Shown here one piece after another: positions 26,702 through 36,484 of a stretch of DNA of 64,000 bases. The position numbers were made by a program, and so were the translations under genes. The stretch covers positions 186,001 to 250,000 of the forward strand of contig CAJJAH010000001.1 of NCBI GenBank assembly GCA_905182255.1, given 5' to 3'. The notes below the pieces were generated by a model, which had not been told where the DNA came from, searched no databases, and saw only the letters and a program-made list of their open reading frames with translations. Source of the stretch: Cryomorphaceae bacterium BACL11 MAG-121001-bin54. GTDB taxonomy: Bacteria > Bacteroidota > Bacteroidia > Flavobacteriales > BACL11. Positions within the stretch are counted from its first letter, which is position 1, and each line of letters begins with the position of its first letter.

Positions 26702-27772
26702 ATGAAATGGACTAATTTTAATATAAAAACTTTTAAATATATTACACATTTTCTATTATTTCCTTTATCATTCTTTTACGGAATCATTACTAGTACCCGT
26801 AATTTATTATTTGACTTTGGAGTTTTTAAAGAAAAAAATTATCCAATACCTATAATTTGTATTGGCAATTTATCAGTAGGAGGGGCAGGAAAGACACCTC
26901 ACACCCAATATCTTTATGATTTATTAAAAATTAAGTATAACGTTGCTGTACTAAGTAGAGGATATGGACGTGAAACTTCTGCTTTACAAATTGTTAAAAT
27001 TACAAGTAAGGCTTCTATCGTAGGAGATGAGCCTTTACAACTAAAGCAAAATAATCCCGAATGCTTAATTGTGGTAGAAAAGAACAGAAACAAGGGAGTA
27101 CAGCATATTCTACAAAATTTCCCAAAAACAGAAATTATATTATTAGATGATGGATATCAGCACAGATGGATAAAGGCAGGATTTAATATTCTTGTTACCT
27201 CGTTCTCATCTCCTTATTATGATGACTATCTTATGCCATTTGGCAGATTAAGGGAAAGTAAGAGAGGAGGAACAAGGGCAAATGCTGTAATTTTCAGTAA
27301 AAGCCCTGAAAATACCAACCCAACTTTGAAAAAAGGAATGCTAGAAAAGCTAAACCTCTTTTCTCATCAAAAAGCTTATTTTTCAGTAATTAAATATCAT
27401 AAATTTAAATCTATAAGCAATAATACTGAGCTAGAAGAACTAGACAAATATAGCATTACTTTAGTGAGTGGCATTTCAAATGCAAAACCTCTGACTGAAT
27501 ACCTTAAAGAGAATGGGCATAATATTAATCATTTAGAGTACTCTGATCATCATAATTACTGCCTTCATGATATTGATAATATCTTAGCTAAACATAGAGC
27601 CGAAGAAAGCACAAAAAAACTTATCTTAACCACCGAAAAAGACGCAACAAAACTAAGGCAGTTTTTACATCACTTTAATGATATTAATTTTTATTATATC
27701 CCTATTGAAATCAAAATTGACCAATCAGAAACATTTAAAAAACAGATACTTGATTATGTTGAAAAAAATTAA
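26702..27772 (+). CDS. lpxK: Tetraacyldisaccharide 4'-kinase
   Basis: Inner-membrane kinase phosphorylating the lipid A disaccharide precursor at the 4' position. The 356-aa product starts at ATG 26702; a TTG three codons earlier is unlikely. It has an N-terminal membrane-associated helix (about 15-30), the P-loop GNLSVGGAGKTPHT near 55-67, SRGYGRE, DDGYQHR, and the HLEYSDHHNY segment. lpxH lies 4 kb downstream in the same direction. Its 3' end overlaps the purine phosphorylase gene by 17 bp. Confidence 0.95.
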   Translation: MKWTNFNIKTFKYITHFLLFPLSFFYGIITSTRNLLFDFGVFKEKNYPIPIICIGNLSVGGAGKTPHTQYLYDLLKIKYNVAVLSRGYGRETSALQIVKITSKASIVGDEPLQLKQNNPECLIVVEKNRNKGVQHILQNFPKTEIILLDDGYQHRWIKAGFNILVTSFSSPYYDDYLMPFGRLRESKRGGTRANAVIFSKSPENTNPTLKKGMLEKLNLFSHQKAYFSVIKYHKFKSISNNTELEELDKYSITLVSGISNAKPLTEYLKENGHNINHLEYSDHHNYCLHDIDNILAKHRAEESTKKLILTTEKDATKLRQFLHHFNDINFYYIPIEIKIDQSETFKKQILDYVEKN

Positions 27773-28565
27773 GAACTCAGTAGAATTCTTACAAAAAAAA
27801 ACAAACTTCAAGCCTCAATTAGGGATAATACTAGGAACAGGACTTGGTGGTTTAGTAAATGAAATTGAGATTGAACACTCTATTTCTTATGAAGAGATTC
27901 CTTACTTTCCAATCTCAACGGTTGAAGGTCATTCTGGGCGATTAATTTTTGGAAATCTTGGTGGAAAAAAAGTAGTTGCTATGCAAGGTCGGTTCCATTT
28001 TTATGAAGGCTATGACATGGATATGGTTACATTTCCTGTTAGAGTAATGAAATTACTAGGAATCAATAATCTAATTGTTTCCAACGCAAGTGGTGGAATA
28101 AACCCTGTATATGAAGTAGGTGATTTGATGATATTAAGTGATCATATTAACTTAATTCCTAACCCTTTAATTGGTCAAAATATTGAAGAGTTAGGACCAA
28201 GGTTTCCTGACATGAGCGAAACTTATTGTCCTAAACTTATCACAAAAGCTGAAGTAATAGCAAAAGCTAATAATATTCCCGTTCAAAAAGGAGTTTATAT
28301 TGCCTTAACTGGTCCTACCTTGGAAACTCCTGCTGAATATAAATACATGCGTATTATTGGTGGCGACACAGTTGGCATGTCCACAGTACCAGAAGTAATT
28401 GTGGCTCGCCATATGGAGATTCCTTGTTTTGCAATGTCAGTAATTACTGACCTAGGTGTCCCTGGAAAAATTAAAAAAGTAACTCATAAAGAAATACAGG
28501 CAGTATCAGAAATAGCAGAACCAAAACTAACCCTAATTATTAAAGAACTCATAGCCTCAATATAA
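27756..28565 (+). CDS. Purine-nucleoside phosphorylase (trimeric type)
   Basis: Cleaves inosine, guanosine or their deoxy forms with phosphate in purine salvage. The 269-aa protein starts at MLKKIKNSVEFL, inside the lpxK 3' end; a longer frame has no family match before this Met. It shows LGTGLGG, the phosphate-site VEGHSGR, QGRFHFYEGYDM, NASGGINP, LSDHINL, LTGPTLETPAEY and the purine-site MSTVPEVIVARHM and SVITDLGV. This is the trimeric PNP/MTAP fold, with motifs favouring inosine/guanosine rather than methylthioadenosine. Confidence 0.93.
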   Translation: MLKKIKNSVEFLQKKTNFKPQLGIILGTGLGGLVNEIEIEHSISYEEIPYFPISTVEGHSGRLIFGNLGGKKVVAMQGRFHFYEGYDMDMVTFPVRVMKLLGINNLIVSNASGGINPVYEVGDLMILSDHINLIPNPLIGQNIEELGPRFPDMSETYCPKLITKAEVIAKANNIPVQKGVYIALTGPTLETPAEYKYMRIIGGDTVGMSTVPEVIVARHMEIPCFAMSVITDLGVPGKIKKVTHKEIQAVSEIAEPKLTLIIKELIASI

Positions 28566-29902
28566 TGAAAAAAATTACCCTTCTAATAAGCATCTCACTA
28601 ATTACTATAATCAGTAATGCACAACAAACTGCTAATCTTTTATACAATTGGCAAGATACAACTCTAGTTGGATCATGGTCATATGACAACACCTATAACG
28701 AATGCTGGGGCATGGTCGTAAATGATAGGGAAATAGCAATTATTGGCTCAACTGCAGGAACTCACTTTTTTGATGTTACTGACCCTGTAAATAGCACTGA
28801 AGTTGCTTTTGTTGCTGGAGCATACACTGGAGGGGGAGTAATTCATAGAGATTATCATGATTTTAATGATTATTTATATGTAGTATGTGATGAGGGTAGT
28901 TCATCCACTTTACAAATTATTGACATTTCAGACTTACCAAATACTGTCAATACAGTGTACGACTCTAACAATCTATTTACAAAATCTCATAATATCTTTA
29001 TTGATACAGCAACCGCAAAATTATATGCTTGCGCGTCTAATTCTGCAATGGATATATATAGTCTAGCTAACCCTACAAATCCTACTTTCATTTACTCATA
29101 CAATGCCGTAGGACATGTTCATGATGCCTATGTTCGTAATGACACGGCATATTTAAATTGTGGTCCTGATGGATTTAGAGTCGTAGATTTCCACTACTTA
29201 GACTTGCTAGGAGGTGTGGCTGTTGAATTAGCTTCATTAACATCTTATCCAGATGCTGGTTATAATCATTCAGGTTGGCTAAATGATGATGGAACACTAT
29301 ATATTATGCAAGATGAAAACCATGGTTATGATGTGAAAATACTAGATGTTGCTGACCTAAATAATATTTCAGTTTTAGCTACTTTTAATTCGGGAGTTGA
29401 TCCGCAATCAATGGCACATAATGGAATTATAAAAGGCGATTTAGCCTATATTCCTTATTACCATGACGGCTTAAGGGTTTTTGATATTTCTGACCCAAGC
29501 AATCCTGTTCAAACTTGGGAATATGATACTTATGCTCCTAATAACCATTCCTCTTACAAAGGCGCTTGGGGTGTTTATCCTTATTTACCTTCAGGTAATA
29601 TTATTGTTTCAGATATGCAAACTGGACTTTATCTGTTTGAGTGCGAAACTCCAACAGCAATAATTGAAAATAATTTAACTCATAATCTATTTCCTAACCC
29701 AGCAGTAACTCAGTTTACAATTCAAAACTCGAAAGCTGAAATATTTACTTTATACAATAGCTTGGGAGCTAAAGTACTCGAACAAGAAATTCACAAAAAT
29801 CAAAATACGATTTACAGAGAGAGTCTAAGCAATGGTTTGTACTTTTACACCCTTAATACAAAAGGAGAAGTACTAGAATCAGGAAAAGTAATATTTGAAT
29901 AA
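28565..29902 (+). CDS. Choice-of-anchor B family T9SS-secreted protein
   Basis: 445-aa secreted protein: signal peptide (MKKITLLISISLITIISNAQ), then LVIVD-type repeats of propeller character (THFFDVTDPVN, LQIIDISDLPN, VKILDVADLNN, LRVFDISDPSNP). Each repeat carries a VxDxSDPxxP-like strand. A T9SS type A sorting domain (NLFPNPAVTQFTI to SGKVIFE) forms the last ~75 residues. It should be exported and anchored or released by PorU, which is also in this window. The ligand is unknown. It overlaps neighbours on both sides by 1 nt. Confidence 0.88.
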   Translation: MKKITLLISISLITIISNAQQTANLLYNWQDTTLVGSWSYDNTYNECWGMVVNDREIAIIGSTAGTHFFDVTDPVNSTEVAFVAGAYTGGGVIHRDYHDFNDYLYVVCDEGSSSTLQIIDISDLPNTVNTVYDSNNLFTKSHNIFIDTATAKLYACASNSAMDIYSLANPTNPTFIYSYNAVGHVHDAYVRNDTAYLNCGPDGFRVVDFHYLDLLGGVAVELASLTSYPDAGYNHSGWLNDDGTLYIMQDENHGYDVKILDVADLNNISVLATFNSGVDPQSMAHNGIIKGDLAYIPYYHDGLRVFDISDPSNPVQTWEYDTYAPNNHSSYKGAWGVYPYLPSGNIIVSDMQTGLYLFECETPTAIIENNLTHNLFPNPAVTQFTIQNSKAEIFTLYNSLGAKVLEQEIHKNQNTIYRESLSNGLYFYTLNTKGEVLESGKVIFE

Positions 29903-31350
29903 TGAGTTTAAGAGATAAATATGAAGTTGTAATTGGCTTAGAAGTTCACGCTCAATTACTGACTAAAACAAAAGCCTATTCTTCTGACGAAAATATTTAT
30001 GGGAAACCTCCAAATACTAAAACATCAGTTATTTCATTAGGACACCCAGGAACATTACCCAGAAGCAATTCAAAAGTAATTGAATATGCCGTAAAGATGG
30101 GAATAGCTGTAGGAGCTGATATCAGAGAAAGAAATGAGTATGCGCGTAAAAATTATTTTTATGCCGATTTACCAAAAGGATATCAAATAACACAAGACAC
30201 TACTCCTATCTGCAATGGAGGGATTATACAAATTAAAGATGCTGAGGGTAATATTAAAAAGATAAAGATCACAAGAATTCATATGGAAGAGGATGCTGGG
30301 AAATCAATTCATGATTTAGACCCTTTCCATACTTTAATTGATTTAAATAGAGCAGGAGTCCCTCTTATTGAAGTGGTTTCAGAGCCAGATGTTCGTTCCT
30401 CTGATGAGGCCTATCAGTACATAAATGAGGTTCGAAAATTGGTGCGCTATTTAGATATCTGTGATGGAAACATGGAAGAAGGATCTTTAAGGTGTGATGC
30501 AAATATTTCAGTAATGCTGAAAGGAGCTAGTGAATTTGGAACTAAAGTAGAAGTAAAAAATATGAATTCTACTCGAAATGTAAAGCGAGCTATTGAGTTT
30601 GAAATAGATAGACAAATAGCATTAGTAGAAGCAGGCAAAAAAGTAAGCCATGAAACAAGAAGTTTTAATGCAGCCAATAACTCTACAATTTCAATGCGAC
30701 ACAAGGAAGAAGCAAATGACTATCGCTACTTTCCTGAACCAGACTTACAGGCTGTAATTGTTACCAAAGAATATATTGAAAAGGTAAAAAATAATTTACC
30801 TCCCCTTCCTAACGAACTTTTCCAAAAGTTTACTGCTGAATTTGGTTTATCAGATTATGATGCTAATATTCTTACAGATGAAAAAGGAATTGCACTATAT
30901 TACAATGAATTATGTGGTTCAACCAAAAACTATAAGTCAGCTGCTAATTTTGTGAACGGAAGTATAAAATCTTACCTAAATGAAAAAGCAATTAGCATTA
31001 CCGACTTTAAAATAAACCCTAAAAGATTAGCAAGCCTCATTTCTATTGTTGATCAAGGAAAAGTAAGCAATACAGTTGCTACATCAAAAGTATTCCCTGC
31101 AATGCTAGATTGTAATGATACAGCTGATAAAATAGCAGCTGACAATAACTGGACACAGGAAAGTGATAGTGATGCTTTAGGAGATTATATTAAACTAGCA
31201 ATTGATAAGTTCCCAGAAAAAGCAAAAGACTACAAAGAAGGCAAAAAAAGCCTAATTGGTTTATTTATGGGAGAAGTAATGAAACTTTCGAAAGGACAAG
31301 CTGACCCAAAATTAGCAAACCAATTACTGAGGATTCAACTAGAAAAATAA
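29902..31350 (+). CDS. gatB: Asp-tRNA(Asn)/Glu-tRNA(Gln) amidotransferase subunit B
   Basis: Subunit of the GatCAB complex that converts misacylated Glu-tRNA-Gln (and Asp-tRNA-Asn) to the amide forms. The 482-aa protein opens with YEVVIGLEVHAQLLTKTKAYS and has LGHPGTLP, the NYFYADLPKGYQIT signature, HMEEDAGKSIHD, DLNRAGVPLIEVVSEPD, and the C-terminal tRNA-binding YqeY-like domain. gatA and gatC are not in the window. Confidence 0.97.
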   Translation: MSLRDKYEVVIGLEVHAQLLTKTKAYSSDENIYGKPPNTKTSVISLGHPGTLPRSNSKVIEYAVKMGIAVGADIRERNEYARKNYFYADLPKGYQITQDTTPICNGGIIQIKDAEGNIKKIKITRIHMEEDAGKSIHDLDPFHTLIDLNRAGVPLIEVVSEPDVRSSDEAYQYINEVRKLVRYLDICDGNMEEGSLRCDANISVMLKGASEFGTKVEVKNMNSTRNVKRAIEFEIDRQIALVEAGKKVSHETRSFNAANNSTISMRHKEEANDYRYFPEPDLQAVIVTKEYIEKVKNNLPPLPNELFQKFTAEFGLSDYDANILTDEKGIALYYNELCGSTKNYKSAANFVNGSIKSYLNEKAISITDFKINPKRLASLISIVDQGKVSNTVATSKVFPAMLDCNDTADKIAADNNWTQESDSDALGDYIKLAIDKFPEKAKDYKEGKKSLIGLFMGEVMKLSKGQADPKLANQLLRIQLEK

Positions 31351-31352
31351 TT

Positions 31353-32093
31353 TTGACAAAAGATAAAATATATTTTGCTTCAGACTTCCATTTAGGAACA
31401 CCTAATATTGTGGAAAGTCATAAAAGAGAAAAGCAGATTATCAAATGGCTAACTGAAATTGAAAAAGATGCTAAAGCAATTTATTTAGTAGGAGATATTT
31501 TTGATTTCTGGTTTGAATACAATAAAGTAGTACCAAAAGGATTTGTTCGTTTATTAGGCAAAATTGCCAGCTTAACAGATAATGGAACTCCCGTACATTT
31601 ATTTGCAGGTAATCATGATTTATGGATGAGAGATTATCTAGAAACTGAAATAGGTGTAAGAATACATCACGGAAACATCATCATTAAAGAAGGCAATAAA
31701 AAGATACTTATAGGACACGGGGATGGATTAGGAAATGGTGATTATTTCTATAAAATTCTTAAAAAAATATTTACTTCAAAAATCTGTCAATGGATATTTT
31801 CTCGTTTACACCCTAACTTTTCTTTTACTTTAGCGCATAAATGGAGTAAGAGTAGTCGTATAAGTGGTTATGAATCTAAATTCAGTAGTACGGAAAAAGA
31901 AATTCTTTTTGGCTATTGTAAAGAAGAGCAGAAAGAAAACCCTATAGATTATTATGTATTTGGACATAGGCATTTACCTCTTGAACTTAAGATAGATGAT
32001 AAAGCTACATACATAAACCTTGGTGAATGGATAAACCAAAAGACTTATGGGGTCCTAGAAAAAGGAGTGATAAAATTAGAGATCTTCAGGTAA
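31353..32093 (+). CDS. lpxH: UDP-2,3-diacylglucosamine diphosphatase
   Basis: Metallophosphatase of lipid A synthesis, producing lipid X from UDP-2,3-diacylglucosamine. The 246-aa product has the LpxH pattern: SDFHLG (DxH), VGDIFDFWFEY, GNHDLWMRD, GHGDGLG and the final FGHRHLP. No ATG is available near the conserved N-terminus, so TTG at 31353, behind GAGG, is the likely start. With lpxK this gives two lipid A steps in one stretch. Confidence 0.93.
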   Translation: MTKDKIYFASDFHLGTPNIVESHKREKQIIKWLTEIEKDAKAIYLVGDIFDFWFEYNKVVPKGFVRLLGKIASLTDNGTPVHLFAGNHDLWMRDYLETEIGVRIHHGNIIIKEGNKKILIGHGDGLGNGDYFYKILKKIFTSKICQWIFSRLHPNFSFTLAHKWSKSSRISGYESKFSSTEKEILFGYCKEEQKENPIDYYVFGHRHLPLELKIDDKATYINLGEWINQKTYGVLEKGVIKLEIFR

Positions 32094-32129
32094 AAATAAA
32101 GCCATAAGTTATAATGACTTAATTTTTTA

Positions 32130-34661
32130 TTATTTAAGGATTAATTTATCAGTCATAATTATATTTCCATCAGCAACAACCTTAACAAAATAGATTCCCG
32201 TTTCAATTTGAGAAAAATCAATGTTATTAATCTCATGATAGTTACTTACTATTTCACCACTATATAGATGCATGATCTCCTTACCTAAAATATTTACTAA
32301 ATTAACCTTAACCTCTTTATTAGCTAAATTATCAAGCTTAATAAATGCTATCCCATTTGAAGGATTAGGATAAATTGAAACTCTTGAATTAATTGTAATA
32401 TTAGGAAGCATTAAGCTAGCGGCCTCTCCAATTTTAATATTATCTATATAGAAATTATTAGCCCTCCCATTAGTAACATATTCAAATTTAAATTTTATGT
32501 TATCATTTTTTAATTGATTCTTCACCATAACTGTATCATTCCACTCAGATGTAGTTGGTATGAAATTAGTTGTATACAAGCCTGCATTAGCAACCTGCAC
32601 ATTAGTTAAAGAACCTAGAGTTCTCCACACCTCTCCACAATCATCTGAGTAATATAAATTCACCTCATTGACAGGAAAAGTATTAACTGAAGCTCCTGAG
32701 TAAGAAAACTTAATTGCCGGGCTTGTTAAAGCACTTAAATCATATGCAACAGAAATTAATTCATCAGTCCCTAAAGTCAAATTATTTTTATTTATCATTA
32801 ATCCTGATGATCCGGAAACAGCTACTCCATTTATCCATTCCCATGAAGAGTTTTCAATTGAGTTGAAATTCCAAGCACCAGAAGGAACAGCCTTATTTAT
32901 TTGCCAGTCAGCAGATAGTTCAGAGGCATCTTCAAAATCATAAGTATAATTTCCATCAGAATTTGAAGATGATGTAGGAGAAATAATAATTACATTTTCT
33001 TTAATAGTTGTAGACGAGCAAGAATTATTGTAATAAGCCACGTATGTTTTTTTATCTAGTTCACCCCTATAAAAAAGTGTATCCGCAAAGTAAGCATTAA
33101 AAAACAAAGTTGAATCTGTTTGTATTGTATCTACATAAGTTGCATTTAAAATACTATCTGTATTTAATTGATTTAGTAACCAATAAGAATCAATACTATA
33201 ACCTTCATTGTCAATATGAAGAGAGATATTTGCAGCGCCAAGGCCAACTAATTCAATTTCTGAACCTTGAATAATTAATGTTTCAATAATTGAGTCGTAA
33301 GAAGTTGCATCTATTAAATTAAGGTTAGATAAACTAGAAGCTCTAGCCTCGGTTGTTTCATCGTATTCTATAGTTAATGATACATCATAACTTCCTGCAG
33401 AAGTGTAAGTATGAGCTACTAAATTTGCATTTGTATTATCAGTAACTCCATCACCATAATCCCAAAGCATAGAATTTACTGAACCAGATGGAAATTGTGT
33501 TTCATTCCCTCTTAAAACTATATTTTCACCTAGACACATTAAGTACTTTCCTGAAGAACTTAAAAAATCAGCATTTTGATTACAAACTGGAGTTACAAAT
33601 CCATCAGCAACTCCTGTTAGTATAATATTTTCATCGGACCACATATACTCTCTAAATCCAATACCCGAAACCCCTGACTCTTCATCATTCAATCCTTCTA
33701 AAGTCTCATTCATAACTTCATTTTGCCCTTTTGTAAACATAGTAACATGAGCATCAGAAGAATAATCCATGTAATTAACAAACATTTCACCTGCAGGGCT
33801 TAAAGAATCAGCAACACAACCCCAAAGTCCAGTTTGACCTGCAGGAGGAGCTAAACCAACGTGATAAGGAAAATCTGATAAATTTATTCCATAGTTCGGA
33901 TCCCTTGCAGGTGGTGTATCTTTAACATTATCATCACCACATGTGGCATCTCCCCAAACATGTCTTAGTCCTAACCAATGTCCACACTCATGAGTTAAAG
34001 TCCCACCTGATGCCATTTGACTAGCTAACAATACAACTCCGTCAGTTGACATACTTCTAGTATCAGGAAATTGAGCGTACCCCAATAATGTATTCCCATC
34101 ATCTTGCGGCTGAAACTTTTTGAGCGTCCAAATATTAAAATATTGATACGAATTCCAGTAACTCAATGCCTTAACGGCGTCTCTAGGCTCAGGCTCATTA
34201 GTTAATTCCGAACGAACTCTAAGAACTCCGGTGGTTGGATTACCAAGAGGATCTATTTTTGCTAAACGAAATTCAACATTTAAATCACCTCTTACTGAAG
34301 CAAAAATATCTGGTGTTTTATTTAAAAAATTAGAAGCCTGTCCATTTATATTTGCATTCAAAATATCCAAAGCTCCTTGAATAGATGCATCAGAAATATT
34401 TTCACCCCCTAAATCATGAATAACGTGAACTACAACCGGAATTATTTTTTTACCATTTTCTATCTTTAAATTATTCATTTTAGATAAAGCTGACTTGTAA
34501 TTAACTTCGAGATCAGAATTAATTCCCTCTAAATTCTTGTAAAAAGCAGGGAATTCTTGCTCTTGCTCTTCGAAAGAACCAACATAAGTACCACACTTCT
34601 GTGCATTTACTGAAGTAACTGCTAAAAAAGCAAAAATTAAGGAGAAAAGTTTATTTTTCAT
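32130..34661 (-). CDS. M43 (pappalysin-like) secreted metalloprotease with PKD and T9SS domains
   Basis: 843-aa exported protease. Signal peptide 1-20 (ends SVNAQ). The metzincin domain has THECGHWLGLRHVWG (HExxHxxGxxH) near residue 225 and the Met-turn VNYMDYSSD. A PKD domain follows (MLWDYGDGVTDNT...TYTSAGSYDVSLTI), then a jelly-roll-like region with SWEWINGVAVSG and FYIDNIKIGE. The C-terminal ~80 residues are a T9SS type A sorting domain (SIYPNPSNG to TDKLILK). It is predicted to digest extracellular protein. It stands alone between lpxH and lipA with its own promoter. Confidence 0.9.
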   Translation of the reverse strand: MKNKLFSLIFAFLAVTSVNAQKCGTYVGSFEEQEQEFPAFYKNLEGINSDLEVNYKSALSKMNNLKIENGKKIIPVVVHVIHDLGGENISDASIQGALDILNANINGQASNFLNKTPDIFASVRGDLNVEFRLAKIDPLGNPTTGVLRVRSELTNEPEPRDAVKALSYWNSYQYFNIWTLKKFQPQDDGNTLLGYAQFPDTRSMSTDGVVLLASQMASGGTLTHECGHWLGLRHVWGDATCGDDNVKDTPPARDPNYGINLSDFPYHVGLAPPAGQTGLWGCVADSLSPAGEMFVNYMDYSSDAHVTMFTKGQNEVMNETLEGLNDEESGVSGIGFREYMWSDENIILTGVADGFVTPVCNQNADFLSSSGKYLMCLGENIVLRGNETQFPSGSVNSMLWDYGDGVTDNTNANLVAHTYTSAGSYDVSLTIEYDETTEARASSLSNLNLIDATSYDSIIETLIIQGSEIELVGLGAANISLHIDNEGYSIDSYWLLNQLNTDSILNATYVDTIQTDSTLFFNAYFADTLFYRGELDKKTYVAYYNNSCSSTTIKENVIIISPTSSSNSDGNYTYDFEDASELSADWQINKAVPSGAWNFNSIENSSWEWINGVAVSGSSGLMINKNNLTLGTDELISVAYDLSALTSPAIKFSYSGASVNTFPVNEVNLYYSDDCGEVWRTLGSLTNVQVANAGLYTTNFIPTTSEWNDTVMVKNQLKNDNIKFKFEYVTNGRANNFYIDNIKIGEAASLMLPNITINSRVSIYPNPSNGIAFIKLDNLANKEVKVNLVNILGKEIMHLYSGEIVSNYHEINNIDFSQIETGIYFVKVVADGNIIMTDKLILK

Positions 34662-34692
34662 ATCAAATGAATTTGTTTAAATTTTAAGGTAA

Positions 34693-34700
34693 CAAATATA
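34693..34700 (-). promoter_or_regulatory. Promoter -7 element of the M43 protease gene
   Basis: The minus strand reads TATATTTG, about 31 nt upstream of the ATG at 34661. Confidence 0.5.
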
Positions 34701-34756
34701 ATGATTATCTATTATATAGACAACAACTTACATATAAATATAAATACAATGAGTTA

Positions 34757-35611
34757 CTAGTGAATATGCTTTTCAGCATGATAAGATGATCGGACTAACG
34801 GACTGCTCTCAACATGCTGAAAGCCAAGGGAAAGACCAATGCTTCTATACTTATCAAATTGTGCAGGAGTAATAAATTCAATAACAGAAAGGTGTTTTTT
34901 AGAAGGCTGCAAATATTGACCAATAGTCAATATTGAAACGCCAACTTCTCTTAAATCATGCATAGTTTCAACTACTTCTGCTTCAGTTTCACCCAAACCA
35001 AGCATAATTCCTGATTTAGTCTTAATACCTCCATCATTTAGGTATCTTAATACATCCAAACTTCTATCATATTTAGCTTGTATTCTAACCTTTTTAGTTA
35101 ATCTTCTTACAGTCTCCATATTGTGAGATACCACTTCAGGAGCTACATCAATGATAGGTTGAATATCTTTTAATCTTCCCTTAAAGTCAGGAATTAAAGT
35201 TTCCATAGTTGTTGTAGGATTTTCTTTTCGTATTTCATTGATAGTTTCAACCCAAATACTTGCACCTCCATCTCTTAAGTCATCACGATCCACAGAAGTA
35301 ATAACAGCATGCTTTACTTTCATTAACTGAACAGAACGAGCAACTTTTTTAGGTTCTAAAATGTCAACTGCTAATGGGCGACCAGTCATTACATTACAGA
35401 AACCACAAGAGCGTGTACAGATATTTCCAAGAATCATAAAGGTTGCAGTCCCAGCACCCCAGCACTCCCCCATGTTTGGGCAATTTCCACTTTCACAAAT
35501 AGTATGTAAATCATGTGATTTAGTAATTCCCCTAACAGATTTATAAGCTTGGCCAGTTGGTAGTTTTACTTTTAGCCACTTAGGCTTTTTTATTTTCTCT
35601 TGAATCTCCAA
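34757..35611 (-). CDS. lipA: Lipoyl synthase
   Basis: Radical SAM enzyme inserting two sulfurs into octanoyl groups on lipoyl domains. The 284-aa protein carries the auxiliary cluster Cys39-Cys44-Cys50 (CESGNCPNMGEC) and the radical SAM triad Cys65, Cys69, Cys72 (CTRSCGFC). The C-terminal SSPLVRSSYHAEK holds the conserved serine. lipB is not adjacent. It lies 7 nt after the stop of a 40-codon lipoprotein gene and probably shares its promoter. lpdA, whose complexes use lipoate, is elsewhere in the window. Confidence 0.96.
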   Translation of the reverse strand: MEIQEKIKKPKWLKVKLPTGQAYKSVRGITKSHDLHTICESGNCPNMGECWGAGTATFMILGNICTRSCGFCNVMTGRPLAVDILEPKKVARSVQLMKVKHAVITSVDRDDLRDGGASIWVETINEIRKENPTTTMETLIPDFKGRLKDIQPIIDVAPEVVSHNMETVRRLTKKVRIQAKYDRSLDVLRYLNDGGIKTKSGIMLGLGETEAEVVETMHDLREVGVSILTIGQYLQPSKKHLSVIEFITPAQFDKYRSIGLSLGFQHVESSPLVRSSYHAEKHIH

Positions 35612-35618
35612 AACAAAT

Positions 35619-35741
35619 TCAAGACGGTAAAGCTGATGATTTTACATTAGCTACACCTGGACATTGATCACCACGCAGAGCACACGATGAAATAAAACTA
35701 ACCAAGACTATTGCTATTGCAAAAAATAATACTTTTTTCAT
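35619..35741 (-). CDS. 40-aa lipoprotein upstream of lipA
   Basis: A short gene with a clean lipoprotein signal: MKKVLFFAIAIVLVSFISSC (lipobox ISSC, acylated Cys20), leaving a mature peptide of 21 residues (CALRGDQCPGVAN...SSALPS). Its TATTTTTG promoter element lies 16 nt upstream and lipA begins 7 nt after its TGA. Very small lipoproteins with a CPG-type core occur in Flavobacteriales; no function is known to me. The hydrophobic core, lipobox and operon position support a real gene. Confidence 0.72.
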   Translation of the reverse strand: MKKVLFFAIAIVLVSFISSCALRGDQCPGVANVKSSALPS

Positions 35742-35757
35742 AGTAAATAATTTTCTA

Positions 35758-35765
35758 CAAAAATA
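35758..35765 (-). promoter_or_regulatory. Promoter -7 element of the small lipoprotein/lipA unit
   Basis: The minus strand reads TATTTTTG, 16 nt before the ATG at 35741. Confidence 0.5.
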
Positions 35766-35785
35766 CATTTTTAAAAGAGATTAAC

Positions 35786-35793
35786 TATATTTG
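35786..35793 (+). promoter_or_regulatory. Promoter -7 element of ung
   Basis: TATATTTG lies 10 nt before ATG 35804, back to back with the lipoprotein promoter in a 62-bp divergent gap. Confidence 0.5.
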
Positions 35794-35803
35794 AAATAAT
35801 AAA

Positions 35804-36484
35804 ATGACAATTAAAAAATTACATCTAAATTTAGAATGGAAAGCATTTCTGAAGGAGGAACTAAACTCAAATAACTTTAAAGCAATTATTAGCAAATTGT
35901 TAATTGAAAGAAAAAACCATACTATTTTTCCTAAAAATGACGCAATTTTTAATGCTTTCAATTTTACAATACCTAACAAAATTAAAGTTGTGATTTTGGG
36001 CCAAGATCCTTACCATAGGGAAAGTCAGGCACACGGACTTGCGTTTTCAGTACCTAATGCTGTGAAAATACCACCATCTTTAAGGAACATATTTAAGGAG
36101 TTAAAAAGCGACCTAAACTACTGTACACCAAGTAATGGAAACTTAGAATCTTGGGCAAAGCAAGGAGTACTAATGTTAAACTCTACACTAACTGTCAGAG
36201 AAAAGGTTGCTGGTTCGCACCAAAAATTAGGCTGGGAGAACTTTACAGACAATGTAATTAAAAAAATATCTGATAAAAAAGAAGGAATAATTTTTTTACT
36301 ATGGGGTGCATTTGCTCAAAAAAAGTCAGAATTGATTGATAAAAGAAAACATCATATTTTAATCACATCTCATCCTTCCCCTTTTTCAGCATACAGAGGG
36401 TTTTTAGGATGCAATCACTTTTCAAAAACAAATAAAATACTCGTTAAAAATAATCAACAGACTATAAACTGGAGATTATGTTAA
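35804..36484 (+). CDS. ung: Uracil-DNA glycosylase (family 1)
   Basis: Removes uracil from DNA in base excision repair. The 226-aa protein has the water-activating GQDPYH motif (66-71, Asp68), AFSVP, the uracil-stacking segment, MLNSTLTVRE, LLWGAFAQKK and the catalytic HPSPFSAYRGF loop. The length is typical. It overlaps the L,D-transpeptidase gene by 7 bp and heads a run of plus-strand genes to rlmB. Confidence 0.97.
   Translation: MTIKKLHLNLEWKAFLKEELNSNNFKAIISKLLIERKNHTIFPKNDAIFNAFNFTIPNKIKVVILGQDPYHRESQAHGLAFSVPNAVKIPPSLRNIFKELKSDLNYCTPSNGNLESWAKQGVLMLNSTLTVREKVAGSHQKLGWENFTDNVIKKISDKKEGIIFLLWGAFAQKKSELIDKRKHHILITSHPSPFSAYRGFLGCNHFSKTNKILVKNNQQTINWRLC

Noticed and set aside
32094-32129. 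Possible bidirectional terminator between lpxH and the M43 protease gene
   Set aside because: Only a 4-5 bp AT-rich stem is visible, which is not enough.
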